The notes under the pieces were generated by a model. The model was not told where the DNA came from. It ran no database searches and saw nothing but the letters and a program-made list of their open reading frames with translations. DNA of 64,000 bases from Polychytrium aggregatum (Eukaryota; Chytridiomycota; Chytridiomycetes; Polychytriales), in the NCBI RefSeq assembly GCF_025602895.1, contig NW_026516236.1:62001-126000 (forward strand), written 5' to 3'. This document shows, in pieces, positions 11,474-21,700 of the stretch. Position 1 is the stretch's first letter. Every line of letters begins with the position of its first letter. The position numbers were made by a program, and so were the translations under genes.

Positions 11474-12258
11474 TCCTTGGCCTGGTGTCCCGGTCGGTGA
11501 CAGAAGAAGCAGGAACCATGGCGGAGGTCCTCCTGCTTCTGTCTGTCCTTGGGGGAGACAGTGGCAGCTTGCTGGAACCGGGAGCGGGGAGGGCCACGAG
11601 CCTCCATGGCGTTGACGTCAACGTCCATGGGCTCAGGCATGGGTCTTGCGGGCGGGGCCGGGCGAGGCGGACGGGCTGGGACGTGATGAGACCGATGGCC
11701 GCCTGCCAGCTGCGGGTAGAACTGGCGGCCATGGTACTGGACGTTGTCGAGGTTCTCGGCAACGTCCATCATCACGTCCAGGGACTTGCGGGCATCAGGG
11801 TTGCTGGCGATGTACTCTCTGATCTTGGGCTTGAGGCCCTTCTGGAAGAGGTACATCGCATCAGCAGAGCCCAGCTCCTCAATCTGGGAGGAGAGGTCTT
11901 CAAACTCCTCGATGTAGCGGGTCACAGAACCACGCTGCACGAGAGAGTATAGCTTGTCACGGGCAATGAGTTCAGCATTGGGGCTGCCGAAGCGGCGACG
12001 GAGGCGGTCCTTGAAGTCGTCAAACACACCTTCGCTCTGCTCGTCGAACCCTTGGCGGCGGTACCAACGGTACGCCTGGTCCTTTAAGCAGAGCTTGGCG
12101 GCGACGATGTGGTGGGTGGGGGCGACTTGGGCAGCATCGAGGTAGTCCTCGAGTTGCTGCAGCCAGTCCTCCACCGAGGAGGAGCGGCTCTTCCCAGTAA
12201 ACACTGGGGCACGGAAGGTCTTGAGGAAGGCTTCCGGAAGTGGGCGGGGGTTGCTCAT
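11437..12258 (-). CDS. gag: G2 gag
   Basis: 273 residues from the ATG at 12258 ([15 protein letters not shown]). Capsid region with [12 protein letters not shown] and [15 protein letters not shown], an [11 protein letters not shown] segment, and a CCHC knuckle [15 protein letters not shown]. This is the first ATG giving a long frame, but the frame is open further back to an in-frame TAG. Beyond that TAG the same frame continues to an ATG made by the LTR/PBS junction (see findings). Intact. Confidence 0.92.
   Translation of the reverse strand: MSNPRPLPEAFLKTFRAPVFTGKSRSSSVEDWLQQLEDYLDAAQVAPTHHIVAAKLCLKDQAYRWYRRQGFDEQSEGVFDDFKDRLRRRFGSPNAELIARDKLYSLVQRGSVTRYIEEFEDLSSQIEELGSADAMYLFQKGLKPKIREYIASNPDARKSLDVMMDVAENLDNVQYHGRQFYPQLAGGHRSHHVPARPPRPAPPARPMPEPMDVDVNAMEARGPPRSRFQQAATVSPKDRQKQEDLRHGSCFFCHRPGHQAKECPMKSGNGRPY
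11452..11458 (-). promoter_or_regulatory. -1 frameshift site GGGAAAC, G2
   Basis: The gag codons read TCG GGA AAC GGC CGA CCC TAC TAG; the pol frame reads GTC GGG AAA CGG. The site lies 16 nt before the gag stop. Confidence 0.75.
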
Positions 12259-12368
12259 GGCAGGGGCAGGCTCCAGGGACAGAGAGGAGAGTCGGTCGGC
12301 AAGAGAGGCGGGATCCAGCTTGAGGATCTAGAAAGAGGACAAACAGGACGAAAACAAGACGAGGATTT

Positions 12369-12380
12369 CCGATGCTACCA
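12369..12380 (-). promoter_or_regulatory. tRNA primer-binding site of G2
   Basis: Minus-strand TGGTAGCATCGG directly follows the LTR end. Its complement ends in GCTACCA, the 3' end expected of eukaryotic initiator Met tRNA. The host tRNA itself is not in the window. Confidence 0.8.
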
Positions 12381-12689
12381 TGTAACGTCCACTACTGGGA
12401 CGTTGGGGCAAGACGGGGAGGGAGGGGGTACAAGACAAGACAGGACGGGGCAGAACAGGGCGGTGCTAGGCTACTCTAGCGGACGGGTGAGCTCGGGGAG
12501 CACTTACGTTTATTCACGATAAAACCGAACTCCAGACAAACGGGGGGAACGGGGGCAACCCGCAGGTATACCCTGCGGTGGCCTGCCTGCGGTGCGTGAA
12601 AACGCAAAGCGCAGCACAGGTCACGACCCACTGCGCCGCGCAGTACGCGCAGTACGCGCAGCACAGCGTCGGAGATACCATCTCCTACA
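12381..12689 (-). repeat. 5' LTR of G2 (309 bp)
   Basis: Same ends and internal sequence as the partner at 7223-7531; no difference noticed on reading. Confidence 0.93.
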
Positions 12690-12694
12690 GCCTC

Positions 12695-15007
12695 CTTGAT
12701 CGCCAACAGCTCTTTCTCGTATATGCTGTAGTTACGTTCAGCATTCGAGAGTGTCCGCGAATGGAACGAGCAAGGATGAAGGCGATCATCAGCACCCCGC
12801 TGGGAGAGCACGCATCCAAGCGCAAAGTCCGACGCATCTGACTCTACGACGAACGGCTTGGATGGGTCCGGATGCACCAGAACGGGCTCCGAAACGAAGG
12901 CATCCTTCAAGGATCTGAATGCTTTATCGGCTTCGCGGGACCACTGGAAGCCATGCGTCTTCCGGAAGAGCCGAGTCATGGGCCCCGCGATCTTTGCGTA
13001 TCCATCGATGAAGCGTCGATAGAAGTTCGCAAACCCGACAAAGGATCGAAGATCCGAGATGTTGCGCGGTATGGGCCAATCCAAGATCGCAGAGAGCTTG
13101 GATCGCTCCATACCGATGCCCTCGGGCGAGACCATGAAACCAAGGAACGAGACCGAGGTTTTGGAGAACTCGCACTTCTCCAGCTTGCAATACAGCTTTG
13201 CAGCTCGGAGCTTCGAGAGGACCTGCTTGACGTGCTCTACATGCTGCGACGGGTCAGCACTGTAGATCAAGATATCGTCAAGATACGCAATCGCGAACTG
13301 GTCCAACTCGGTGCGCAGGACGTCGTTGATGAAGTGCTGGAACGTCGCTGGCGCGTTGGTGAGCCCAAAGGGCATCACCAAGTACTCGAAGTGCCCATAT
13401 CGAGTACGGAAAGCTGTCTTCCACTCGTCCCCGGAGCGGATGCGCAGCAGATTGTAGGCTCCACGAAGGTCCAGCTTAGTGAACACCTTCGCGCCTCGAA
13501 GTCGGTCCAGCAGCTCGCCGATCAGCGGTAAAGGGTAACGGTTCTTTACCGTGATACCGTTCAGTGCGCGGTAGTCAACGCAAAGACGAAGTGAGCCGTC
13601 CTTCTTCTTGACGAAGAGGATTGGTGAGCCTGCTGGGGACGACGAAGGACGAACGAATCCCTTGGCAAGATTCTCGTCGAGATAGTCACGCAGAGCGTGA
13701 AGTTCGGGCTCGGACAGTGAGTACAGAGGCCCGAACTTTGGCGACTTGCCCGGCTCCAAGTCAATGGGGCAGTCGTAAGGGCGATGCGGAGGCAAGGAGT
13801 CAGCTTCCTGTTTAGAGAAAACAGACAGGAAGTCCTTGTACTCCGCAGGCACTTCGACAGTCGCAGTGCTCGGCTCGTCAGTGGGCAGGACATGGACCTG
13901 AAAGATGGTCAGGGGTTGCGTTCCATGCCTGCATGCATCCAAAGACTCGCGCATCGAGCGGTAATCAATGCTGCAGACGCGGAGAGGAGCGTCCGAGCTG
14001 AGAGGAGGGGCGTGGACAAGGTCAGAATAATGTTCGACGGTTACTTTATTCTGAACAATGTCCGAAGAACAAACAACAGGAGGAGGTACATCAAGGAGGG
14101 AAAGAGAACTGACAGCAGGAGAAGGGGTTTGGGAAGAGCGAAGGGGTTCGGGAGGAACAAGACAAGAAGGGGAAGACGAAGGTGGGAGCGTAGGAGAGGA
14201 GCTTAGATCAATCAAAGGAGTGGAATCATCAAGAAGGGGAGTGACATTGGAGGAAGTGGAGCAAGACGAAAGAGAAGTAGTGCATGGAGAGGGGTCGGAA
14301 TCAACAGAAGGAGGGAGACAAAGAAGACCGCGAGACCAGACAATCTTGGGCTCGGCGGTGCGCAACCAAGGAAAGCCAAGGATAAGTGGTTGATGTGGAG
14401 ACCTGATCACATCGAACCGAAGGCGTTGCGAGACGTCCCCGAGAATCACCTCGAGTGGAGCAGTCTCGCGGAGGATGGGGCCAGACGACAGCGGCTTACC
14501 ATCCACGCCTTCCACTGCCAAGGGCGAAGCCTTGGAGCAGGTGGGGACAGAGTGTCGAGTAACAAAGTCCTCGTCGATAAAGTTGCCAGAGGCACCAGAA
14601 TCGACAAGTCCTTCGCACGACAGAGAATCACCAGAAGGAAGACGAACAGCGACGGGAACAACCAACGAGCAACGACGAACAGACGAAACACAAGACTTTG
14701 GTTCGGTACCAGCTTCGGCACCAGGGTTGCGGCTAGCACAGACAGTTAACTTTGCCGAGGGTTGGCAGGACAGCTCAGGTATTTGCACCTGTGGATGAGG
14801 TGCAGTTCCCAGTGACACCAGAGGTGCCACGGGTACTATGCCAGAGCTGAGAGTGTCCGCCGGTCCAGAGGCAAGGCGAAGCTGTCCGCACATCACTGCT
14901 TCCCCAGTACTTACCAAAGGCACCTTACCAATGTCTTCACTTTCGGAAGGCGGTGGGCACGGCTCCGGTTCAAGGCCTTCACTTAGAACCGGGCCTGGTC
15001 GTTTCCC
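12695..15007 (-). CDS. pol: Element F pol, N-terminal part: protease, RT, RNase H start
   Basis: Read in the -1 frame from the slip site (first residues [11 protein letters not shown]) down to the G2 insertion. Protease [15 protein letters not shown] Ser/Pro-rich linker precedes RT. RT contains [39 protein letters not shown] and the catalytic [12 protein letters not shown]. RNase H begins with [18 protein letters not shown] and runs to [11 protein letters not shown], where G2 interrupts. The rest of pol is at 5429-7217. The frame is open throughout. Confidence 0.92.
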
Positions 15008-15960
15008 GAACTGAAGTCTTGCACTTCTCCATCCTCGTAAATGATGGTGCGGATGATCCTCGGGCCGGGAGGTCCAGGGGGCGGTCCGGTAGCTCTGGTA
15101 GATCCAAACTTGACGGGGCAGTTTCGTACCAAGTGGCCCTTCTTGCCACAGTACAGGCAGAGTCCAAAGCGGCGGCGGCGTTGTTTCTCCTCGGCGGTCA
15201 GGGGTCCAGAGACGGCAGAGTCCACTTGCATGGGCTCGGAAACAATGTAGGAGGGGTGCGGCGGAGCGAGGACGGGCGCGGGAGCGATGGCGGGAACGGC
15301 AGCGGAGGCGGAACCAAAGGCGAACTGGGAAGACCGGTAGCGGGCAGGCGTGCTTCGGCGCTCTTGACGGCGCTCGCGGATTCGTGCATCGAGCTCGTTA
15401 CAAAGCTCGATGTACTCCTCCAGATCTCGTGGCAGAGGGCGAACTCGCGAAAGTTCGTCTCTGACATCATCCGACAAGCCAAGTCGGAAGAACGAGATCT
15501 TTGCACCGTCGTTCCAAGTCGTATCGGCGGCAATACGAAGGAACTCGGATGCATAGACTGCGCACGGGCGGTTGCCCTGAGACAGTGTGGTGATCACTGA
15601 CTCGGCAGTCCTGGCCCGATCAGGGTCGTCAAACACTTTGGAAAAGCGTTCTAGGAAATCGCCAAAAGAGTTGAGTCGGGGATCACCCATCTCAAGCATC
15701 GGAGTCGCCCACTGGAGAGCCGGTCCAGTGAGCAGACTAATGACGAATCCGACCTTAATCGGGTCAGCAGGGAACCGGTGGGGCTGCATTCGTATATACA
15801 GTTTGCACTGATTTACGAATGCCCGGAACCCTTGCCGGTTACCGTCGTAACGGTCCGGCATCTGCACGCTGTACCCAGCGGCAGGAGCATCGCGAGCTGT
15901 CCGGAGCTCGGCGAGCTCGGCCTCCAAGGCACGGAGGCGGTCCACGAGGGCAGGATCCAT
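14983..15960 (-). CDS. gag: Element F gag
   Basis: 325 residues from the ATG at 15960 ([19 protein letters not shown], a short predicted coiled coil). Capsid core with [18 protein letters not shown] and [15 protein letters not shown], an EPMQVD segment, then a CCHC knuckle [15 protein letters not shown]. The C-terminal tail carries the frameshift heptamer. Intact. It is the complete relative of the broken E gag. Confidence 0.92.
   Translation of the reverse strand: MDPALVDRLRALEAELAELRTARDAPAAGYSVQMPDRYDGNRQGFRAFVNQCKLYIRMQPHRFPADPIKVGFVISLLTGPALQWATPMLEMGDPRLNSFGDFLERFSKVFDDPDRARTAESVITTLSQGNRPCAVYASEFLRIAADTTWNDGAKISFFRLGLSDDVRDELSRVRPLPRDLEEYIELCNELDARIRERRQERRSTPARYRSSQFAFGSASAAVPAIAPAPVLAPPHPSYIVSEPMQVDSAVSGPLTAEEKQRRRRFGLCLYCGKKGHLVRNCPVKFGSTRATGPPPGPPGPRIIRTIIYEDGEVQDFSSGNDQARF
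15001..15007 (-). promoter_or_regulatory. -1 frameshift site GGGAAAC, element F
   Basis: Minus-strand codons TCG GGA AAC GAC in gag; the -1 frame continues CGA CCA GGC into pol. Confidence 0.75.
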
Positions 15961-15964
15961 GGCG

Positions 15965-15996
15965 GGACTGGGACTGGGACTGGGACTGGGACTGGA
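15965..15996. repeat. Hexamer tandem repeat (GGGACT)n in F leader
   Basis: About five copies of GGGACT on the plus strand just upstream (minus-strand sense) of the F gag start, next to a run of ten A. No function is assigned. Confidence 0.85.
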
Positions 15997-16101
15997 AAAA
16001 AAAAACGAGGAGGTTCAAGAACAGGAGAGCGAAGAGGGCTCAGGCACAAGTGTGCTTGAGGTTCGGACAGGACCAGGAAAGGGGCGGGGCTAGGAGCGGA
16101 A

Positions 16102-16121
16102 GATACCAAGCAGGTGGTATC
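16102..16121 (-). other. Hairpin in F leader next to the self-priming site
   Basis: A perfect 7-bp inverted repeat GATACCA / TGGTATC with a 6-nt loop lies 10 nt from the primer-binding site. In Tf1 additional stem structures around the priming site matter; whether this one does is unknown. Confidence 0.5.
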
Positions 16122-16131
16122 AGTAGAAGAG

Positions 16132-16143
16132 AGTTCGAACAAA
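16132..16143 (-). promoter_or_regulatory. Self-priming primer-binding site of element F
   Basis: Minus-strand TTTGTTCGAACT, 1 nt from the 5' LTR end, is a perfect complement of AGTTCGAACAAA at 16243-16232 inside the LTR. That segment begins 39 nt after the start of TATAAATA (16282), the same distance as in A and B. No TGG-type tRNA site is present. Confidence 0.82.
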
Positions 16144-16144
16144 G

Positions 16145-16563
16145 TGTAAGGAGTGAACAAGCGCAAGGACGAAGACCAAGTGCTTGGTATGAGCTTTATT
16201 AGCTTTTAGCCCCGAACACCAAAGAACAAGTTTTGTTCGAACTGGTGTTCAACATAGGCTCAGGCATGCAGGGCTATTTATAGACCGGGAGAAGGTCGAG
16301 GGGCAAAAGTGGGCGAGAAGGGTGGAGCATCACAGAGAAGCGAGAAGGGGGTGCGAGAGTGGCTGGTGTGCAAGCGAGAGAGGCTTGGCACAGCCCGGGG
16401 ACATGTGCCGAGCGGTGGGGGAGGCAGGAAACCAGTAGACGCGGGTGGCAACGGCGCGTGCTCATGCATGGGGGCAAACAAACACGTGGGGACTCATGAT
16501 TGGTGCGGAGGGCGAGAGCATGCGGGACAATCTCATTGGTCCGTTGTGATGCTGGTCATCACA
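16145..16563 (-). repeat. 5' LTR of element F (419 bp)
   Basis: Partner of 5010-5428. Minus-strand TATAAATA (16282-16275) and self-primer segment (16243-16232). Confidence 0.92.
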
Positions 16564-16568
16564 GCAGG

Positions 16569-16717
16569 CGACGAGTGGAAGACGGCCTTCCGCACTCGTT
16601 ACGGCCAGTTCGAGTACTTGGTGATGCCCTTTGGACTCACCAATGCTCCGGCCACCTTCCAGCACTTCATCAACGATGTCCTTCGTGAGGAGCTGGACAA
16701 CTTTGCGATTGCCTACC
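16569..16717 (+). pseudogene. pol: Element E pol piece 2: RT palm
   Basis: Continues RT after F with [30 protein letters not shown] and FAIAYL. The D LTR interrupts inside the catalytic YLDD motif, with the remaining aspartates on the other side at 17513. Confidence 0.88.
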
Positions 16718-17507
16718 TGTTAGGGATAGCTCCTGCTTGTTCTCCACTTTGACTGCACACTTGGCTGTTCTTTTGCCTTTCTGTTTGTTTGTGTGTAGCT
16801 TTGCAGTTCCCCTCCGATTTTCCGCCCTTTGCCTGTCTTTTCCGCTCCTTCCGCACTTCCGTTTTCCCGCGCTGCTCCGCTTCCTTTGTCTTCTTCGCAC
16901 GCGCCGGTTTGTTTGTGTACGCGCCTTGCTGCGATTGGTTGCAATTCGGCTGCCGATCATGTGTCCCCCCACCGGTGACTCATGACCTGCCTGACCGCCC
17001 CGATCTCTTGTTCATCTCGCATGCATTTGCCCCAACCTTATACTTGACCAATCCGCTTCTTGGACGTTGAGTCACATTGCTTCGCCTTTGCACGTTTCTC
17101 CTGCCAGGTGCTTCGCTTTTGCTTGCGCCTCTCTCGCTTTGGTTCTCTGCCTGTCTCGGTGGTCCTTCTCGGCCCTCGCTTGTGCATCGCCCCCTTCGCC
17201 CTGCTCGATCGCCCACTTTTCCCTCCCTTGGCCGCCCTGCGCTGCCAAGTCCGGACTTGTCTATAAATAGCCTGACCCCCGCGATGTGTAGTCGAACCTC
17301 AGCGTTCAAAATAGGACTAAATAAAGTGCCTTCTACTTTATTCTCTGAGTGTTCCTCACGTCTCATTTCGAGACTAGTCTTATCTTGAACGGATCTTTGC
17401 TTCCCTCGCTCCCTCTCCGAGTCCACTTCGGACTTTACCCTTGCTTTCCCTGAGCTCACTTCGAGCTCACTTCTTCTTTTGCCGTTGAGTCCCCTTTGGA
17501 CTCTAAC
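16718..17507 (+). repeat. Solo LTR, D family (790 bp), complete
   Basis: Starts TGTTAGGGATAG, ends GACTCTAACA, flanked by 5-bp duplications ctacc (16713-16717 and 17508-17512), so it is a solo LTR left by recombination of a full element. It contains TATAAATA at 17262 and AATAAA in CTAAATAAAG near 17320. At exactly 39 nt from the TATA start lies AGCGTTCAAAA (17301), the position of the self-primer in A, B and F. The internal region of this family is not in the window. Confidence 0.92.
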
Positions 17508-17512
17508 ACTAC

Positions 17513-17627
17513 CTTGACGACATCTTGATTTACAACGCTGACCCCACTCAGCATGCAAATCACGTCAAGCAGGTCCTGGCCAAGATCCAGGCTGCAAAGT
17601 TGTACTGCAAGCTGGAGAAGTGCTAGT
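17513..17627 (+). pseudogene. pol: Element E pol piece 3: RT palm and thumb start
   Basis: Completes [12 protein letters not shown] and runs to KLYCKLEKC. The next codon is TAG (17624-17626), lying within the 5-bp target duplicated by element B. The homologous F sequence has a sense codon there (EKCEFSK), so this is a nonsense mutation. Confidence 0.87.
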
Positions 17628-17893
17628 TGTGACGACCCGGCGTGGTCGCCACATCGGGCGTGCGTTGGCTGGTTCCAAGCCACGCGCGATCGTCTCTTGC
17701 TGGGCCTCAGTATATAAGGGCTGCCTCTCCGGCCCCACGAGAGCCCAGCAAGAGAAGTCATCTGTACTCTCCCGTCCTGCAATATATTCCTGTCCAGCTC
17801 CCAGTTTCGCCTTTCGGCCCCGTCCCCGTTTGCCCTGCCTGTTCGCCCTGCCTGCTTGCCCTCGCCTCGGTCCACCCTCGCCCGTCCGTTACA
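17628..17893 (+). repeat. 5' LTR of element B (266 bp)
   Basis: Starts TGTGACGACC, ends CCGTTACA. TATATAAGGG at 17711-17720; self-primer segment AAGAGAAGTCA at 17750-17760. Confidence 0.93.
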
Positions 17894-17895
17894 TT

Positions 17896-17906
17896 TGACT
17901 TCTCTT
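17896..17906 (+). promoter_or_regulatory. Self-priming primer-binding site of element B
   Basis: TGACTTCTCTT, 2 nt after the LTR end, is a perfect complement of AAGAGAAGTCA at 17750-17760. The latter begins 39 nt after the TATA start at 17711. The sequence differs from that of element A at both partners, with pairing kept. Confidence 0.83.
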
Positions 17907-17924
17907 CCTCACCCCGTCCCCGCT

Positions 17925-18701
17925 ATGGCTGATCCCGTCATCCGTCTCCCCGACCCGTTTACCGGGGACCGCCGTCAACTCAGGACCTTCCTCACGAAGG
18001 TCAACATCGTCCTAACCCTGAACGATGCCCGCTATCCAACTGCCAGCCACAGAATTGGCCTCGTCGGTTCGCTCCTCTCCGGCCCGCCCGCCGACTGGTT
18101 CGCAAGCCTCGTCCGCACTGAGGACCCTGCGCTTCCAGACTTCCGCCAGTTTTGCACAATCCTTGAGGCCCGCTACGGAGACCCAAATGCCTCCAAGAGG
18201 GCCGAATCCTCCCTGATGAAGCTCATGCAAGGCAGACGGCCCGCCACCGTCTACGCCTCGGAGTTCCAGCTGCTCCAGTCAGAGGTCAGATGGAACGAAC
18301 CAGCACTCGTCGCTCAGTTCTACCGTGGCCTGAGCGGCGAGATCAAGGACATGCTGGCCATCCGAGGCGACCTCCCCGAAGCCCTCTCCGAGTTGATCGA
18401 GGTGGCCATCCGCCTCGACGCTCGCATCCATCAACGCCGCCTCGAGGAGTCCCCCGGCCACCGCTACCGTCCGACCATCCACCCTGGTGTCCACCCAAGC
18501 TCCGAGTCCAGGTACGCCGACGATCCCATGGACGTCGACACGGCCAACGCTGCCTCTCTCAGCGACCGCGACGTACAGCACCGCCATCGCCGCTCCAACA
18601 ATTTGTGTCTTTACTGCGGTGAAGCAGGTCACTACATCAAGTCGTGCCCTCGTCGCAAGCCCATGAACAACCAGGGAAACGACAAGCGCCAGAGCCTCTA
18701 A
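17925..18701 (+). CDS. gag: Element B gag
   Basis: 258 residues from ATG 17925 (MADPVIRLPDPFTGDRRQL). Capsid region includes DWFASLVRTEDPALPDF and [22 protein letters not shown] segment precedes the CCHC knuckle [15 protein letters not shown]. The C-terminus NNQGNDKRQSL holds the slip site. The start is chosen because it lies after the LTR and priming site and matches element A. Intact. Confidence 0.9.
   Translation: MADPVIRLPDPFTGDRRQLRTFLTKVNIVLTLNDARYPTASHRIGLVGSLLSGPPADWFASLVRTEDPALPDFRQFCTILEARYGDPNASKRAESSLMKLMQGRRPATVYASEFQLLQSEVRWNEPALVAQFYRGLSGEIKDMLAIRGDLPEALSELIEVAIRLDARIHQRRLEESPGHRYRPTIHPGVHPSSESRYADDPMDVDTANAASLSDRDVQHRHRRSNNLCLYCGEAGHYIKSCPRRKPMNNQGNDKRQSL
18674..18680 (+). 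promoter_or_regulatory. -1 frameshift site GGGAAAC, element B
   Basis: The gag frame reads CAG GGA AAC GAC AAG. The -1 frame reads CGA CAA GCG CCA GAG and stays open to 19291, forming the pol linker (residues ALSTDNCNKVAV resemble the start of element A pol). Confidence 0.75.
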
Positions 18702-21700
18702 GGGCCTCTGCTCTGGCGCTGTCCACTGACAACTGCAATAAAGTCGCCGTCAACCACAGCACTTCTCCAGTTGTCCCCTCCCCCTTGGCCCTACCTCTCC
18801 GAACCATCGACCTCCGCATGCGACACCATCCAACTCCTGGGGACACCTCAGAACTCCCGTTCCCGCCGAGACCAGCGGCTACCCCGACCAGCCCATGCCG
18901 CCACCAGCCCGACCTCCCAGGTGCTCCCAATGGTGCGTGCTCATCCCAGAGCACGCACCCCAAATCTTCAGCAATCCCCACGACGTCCGGGACCTCAAGC
19001 CGCGTGCCCGACTCACCCATCACCAACAAGGACTCCCGCATCCCCCAACGCAAGCCACGCCCCCAAACGCCCCCAACCTGGACCAAATTCGCCCAATCAT
19101 ATCGGCAACAACCACATGCTACCCCAACGCCAGTTTGTTCCTCATGCCCATCACCCTCATGCAAAACGACATCCGCGTGCACACCACAGCAATGTTGGAC
19201 AGCGGGTGCACCACATGCTTCATCGATCCCACGTTCACTCGCGAGAACGACCTGGCCATCTGCCCCAAACCAAGCCCATTGGCTGCAATAGCCATTGACG
19301 GCCACGTTCTTCCACCCGTGTCGGAGGAAACACTGCCCATCGACACCATCGTTGGAGACCACATGTCCACCGTAGTGTTCGACCTCCTCTCGTGTCCGCA
19401 TGCTCCTGTCGTTCTGGGACTGCCCTGGCTGCGCGAGCACAACCCCAACATCAATTGGACCGCCGGGGTCATGGAGCTCCCACGGGCCCTCGTAGCTGCT
19501 GTTTCAGCTCTGCCCAAGCTGGCTGCCTTGCCTGAAGGCCTTCCCGCAAAGTACCGAGACTTTGCCGACGTCTTCGCCAAGGGTAGTGCAGACCGGTTAC
19601 CCGAACATCGACCCTATGACTGTGGGATCGACCTCCTCCCTGACATGGTGCCACCATTTGGACCGATATACAGCCTATCGACGGACGAGACCAAGGCGCT
19701 GCGGGAGTACTTGGACGAGAACCTCGCCAAGGGGTTCATTCGCCCGTCCAAGTCTCCTGCGGCCTCCCCGGTACTGTTTGTTCGGAAGAAGGACGGATCG
19801 CTTCGCCTCTGCGTGGATTACCGAAATCTCAACAAAATCACCGTCCGCAACCGATATCCACTCCCGTTGATCCAAACGCTGCTGGAGCGCCTGAGCGGGG
19901 CGAAGGTGTTTTCCAAAATCGACCTGCGCGGTGCCTACAACCTTGTACGCATCCGCGCGGGCGATGAATGGAAAACAGCATTCCGCACCCCGTTCGGCCT
20001 CTACGAATACCTGGTGATGCCCTTTGGGCTGACCAATGCGCCGTCTGTATTCCAACACTTTCTCAATGACGTCTTCCGTGACGTCTTGGACGTCTTCGTG
20101 GTCGTCTATCTCGACGACATCCTCGTGTTTTCTCAGTCCCAGGAGGACCATGACAGACATGTCACCGAAGTCCTGACCCGTTTACGACACCATGGCCTGT
20201 TCGCCAAGTTGGAGAAGTGCCTCTTCGACTGCCAGGAGGTGGATTTCCTTGGGTATATCGTGGCTACGGGATTCATAGGAATGGACCCGGCCAAGGTGCA
20301 AGCCGTGATCGAGTGGAATGCCCCATCGTCAACCAAAGGAGTCCAACGCTTCCTAGGGTTCGCCAATTTCTACCGACAGTTTATTCGAGACTACTCCTTG
20401 ATTGCCATCCCTCTCAACGCCACGACACGCAAGGATACTCCTTTCTCCTGGACCCCTGAAGCCCAAGCAGCCTTCGACACCCTCAAGGCCGCATTCACCA
20501 CCGCCCCGGTCCTTGCCCACCCACAAATGGACGCCCCATTCGTCGTAGAGACGGATGCGTCTGATTTTGCCATCGGAGCGGTCCTATCCCAGCCGGACGG
20601 AGATGGAGTACTACACCCTGTAGCATTCCACTCCAGGAAGATGCTGCCAAACGAGAGCCGCTACGATGTGCATGACAAAGAGCTTTTGGCGATCGTTGAC
20701 GCTTTCAAGCGCTGGCGTCACTTCCTGGTCGGATCGCCGCATAAGATCACCGTATACTCAGACCATAGGAACCTGCAATACTTCACAAGCTCTCGAACCC
20801 TCAACGGGCGACAGGCCAGATGGGCCATGCTCTTGTCAAACTTTGACTTTGTCATCACCTACCAACCTGGGAGGATGCATGCAAAGGCTGATGCCCTGTC
20901 TCGTCGGACGGAGCATGGCTTTGAGGAGGGAGAGGGCTCCGCCAAAGTCGAACAGCCCCTTCTTAGGCCCGAGCAGATACTGGCCAACGCACTGCACCTC
21001 CGCGGAGACGACGAAGCATCCAACGACGATGACCAAAGCGATAGTGACTCCGAGTTAGCAGACCTCGACGATAGCGGCGCGAAGACCGCCACCGACGACA
21101 GCCAACCTCCCACCCCCGACGAACAGCTGCAACTCTTGCGAGCTTACCATGACAGCCCCATGGCAGGGCACTTCGGAATCGCAAAGACCTACAAACTGCT
21201 GCGCCGCGACCACAAGTGGCCGGGAATGAAGCGCATGGTCACTGAGTACGTCCGTTCATGTGACACTTGCGCTCGCGCCAAGGCCCCCCGACACGCACCG
21301 CATGGACTCCTGATCCCACTCCCGATCCCGGATCGACCATGGGGATCAACATCTGTCGACTTTGTCACCGACTTGCCGCCTGCAAACGGCATGGATGCCA
21401 TCATGGTAGTTGTATGCAGGCTAACCAAGATGGCGCACTTCGTCCCGTGCACGAAGACAACCACGGCACCACAAGCAGCATCACTGTTCCTCCGAGAGGT
21501 CGCCCGGCTTCACGGAATGCCGGATACAGTGGTGTCCGATAGAGGGCCGCAGTTTGCCTCACGGTTCTGGAAACGGCTGATGGAACTGCTGGGCACCACA
21601 GTTAACCTCTCTTCTGCGTTTCACCCCCAAACCAACGGCCAAACAGAACGAGTGAACCAGATCATGGAACAATACCTGCGATGTTACGCCACATACCGAC

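Larger units (their letters stand above)
7223..12689 (-). mobile_element. Element G2: complete G-family chromovirus inserted in F
   Basis: Bounded by 309-bp LTRs (7223-7531 and 12381-12689) and 5-bp duplications gcctc (7218-7222 and 12690-12694). Order on the minus strand: LTR, tRNA primer-binding site, gag, frameshift site, pol, purine-rich GTGTGGGAG tract, LTR. The LTRs look identical and both reading frames are open throughout, so this copy is the best candidate for a coding-intact G element in the window. Confidence 0.95.
5010..16563 (-). mobile_element. Element F: complete chromovirus, split by G2
   Basis: F is bounded by 419-bp LTRs at 5010-5428 and 16145-16563 with 5-bp duplications gcagg at 5005-5009 and 16564-16568. 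On the minus strand the order is LTR, self-priming site, leader, gag, frameshift site, pol, polypurine tract and LTR. G2 is inserted in the RNase H part of pol. Removing G2 and one gcctc duplication leaves a gag-pol without visible lesions. The two LTRs differ by only one base in the parts I compared (5129 against 16264), so insertion was recent. Confidence 0.93.

Noticed and set aside
14983-15960. An envelope gene in any element
   Set aside because: No open frame lies between the integrase/chromodomain stop and the 3' LTR in any element; spaces there are only tens of bases.
16105-16121. TGGTATC near the F LTR as a plant-type initiator tRNA binding site
   Set aside because: In transcript sense it lies ~25-40 nt from the LTR as the second arm of a hairpin, while a perfect self-priming site abuts the LTR.
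16718-17507. D LTR and element E as one family (LTR of E itself)
   Set aside because: Possible, but the D LTR is inserted in E pol with its own target duplication, and the true E LTR is not in the window, so it cannot be tested here.
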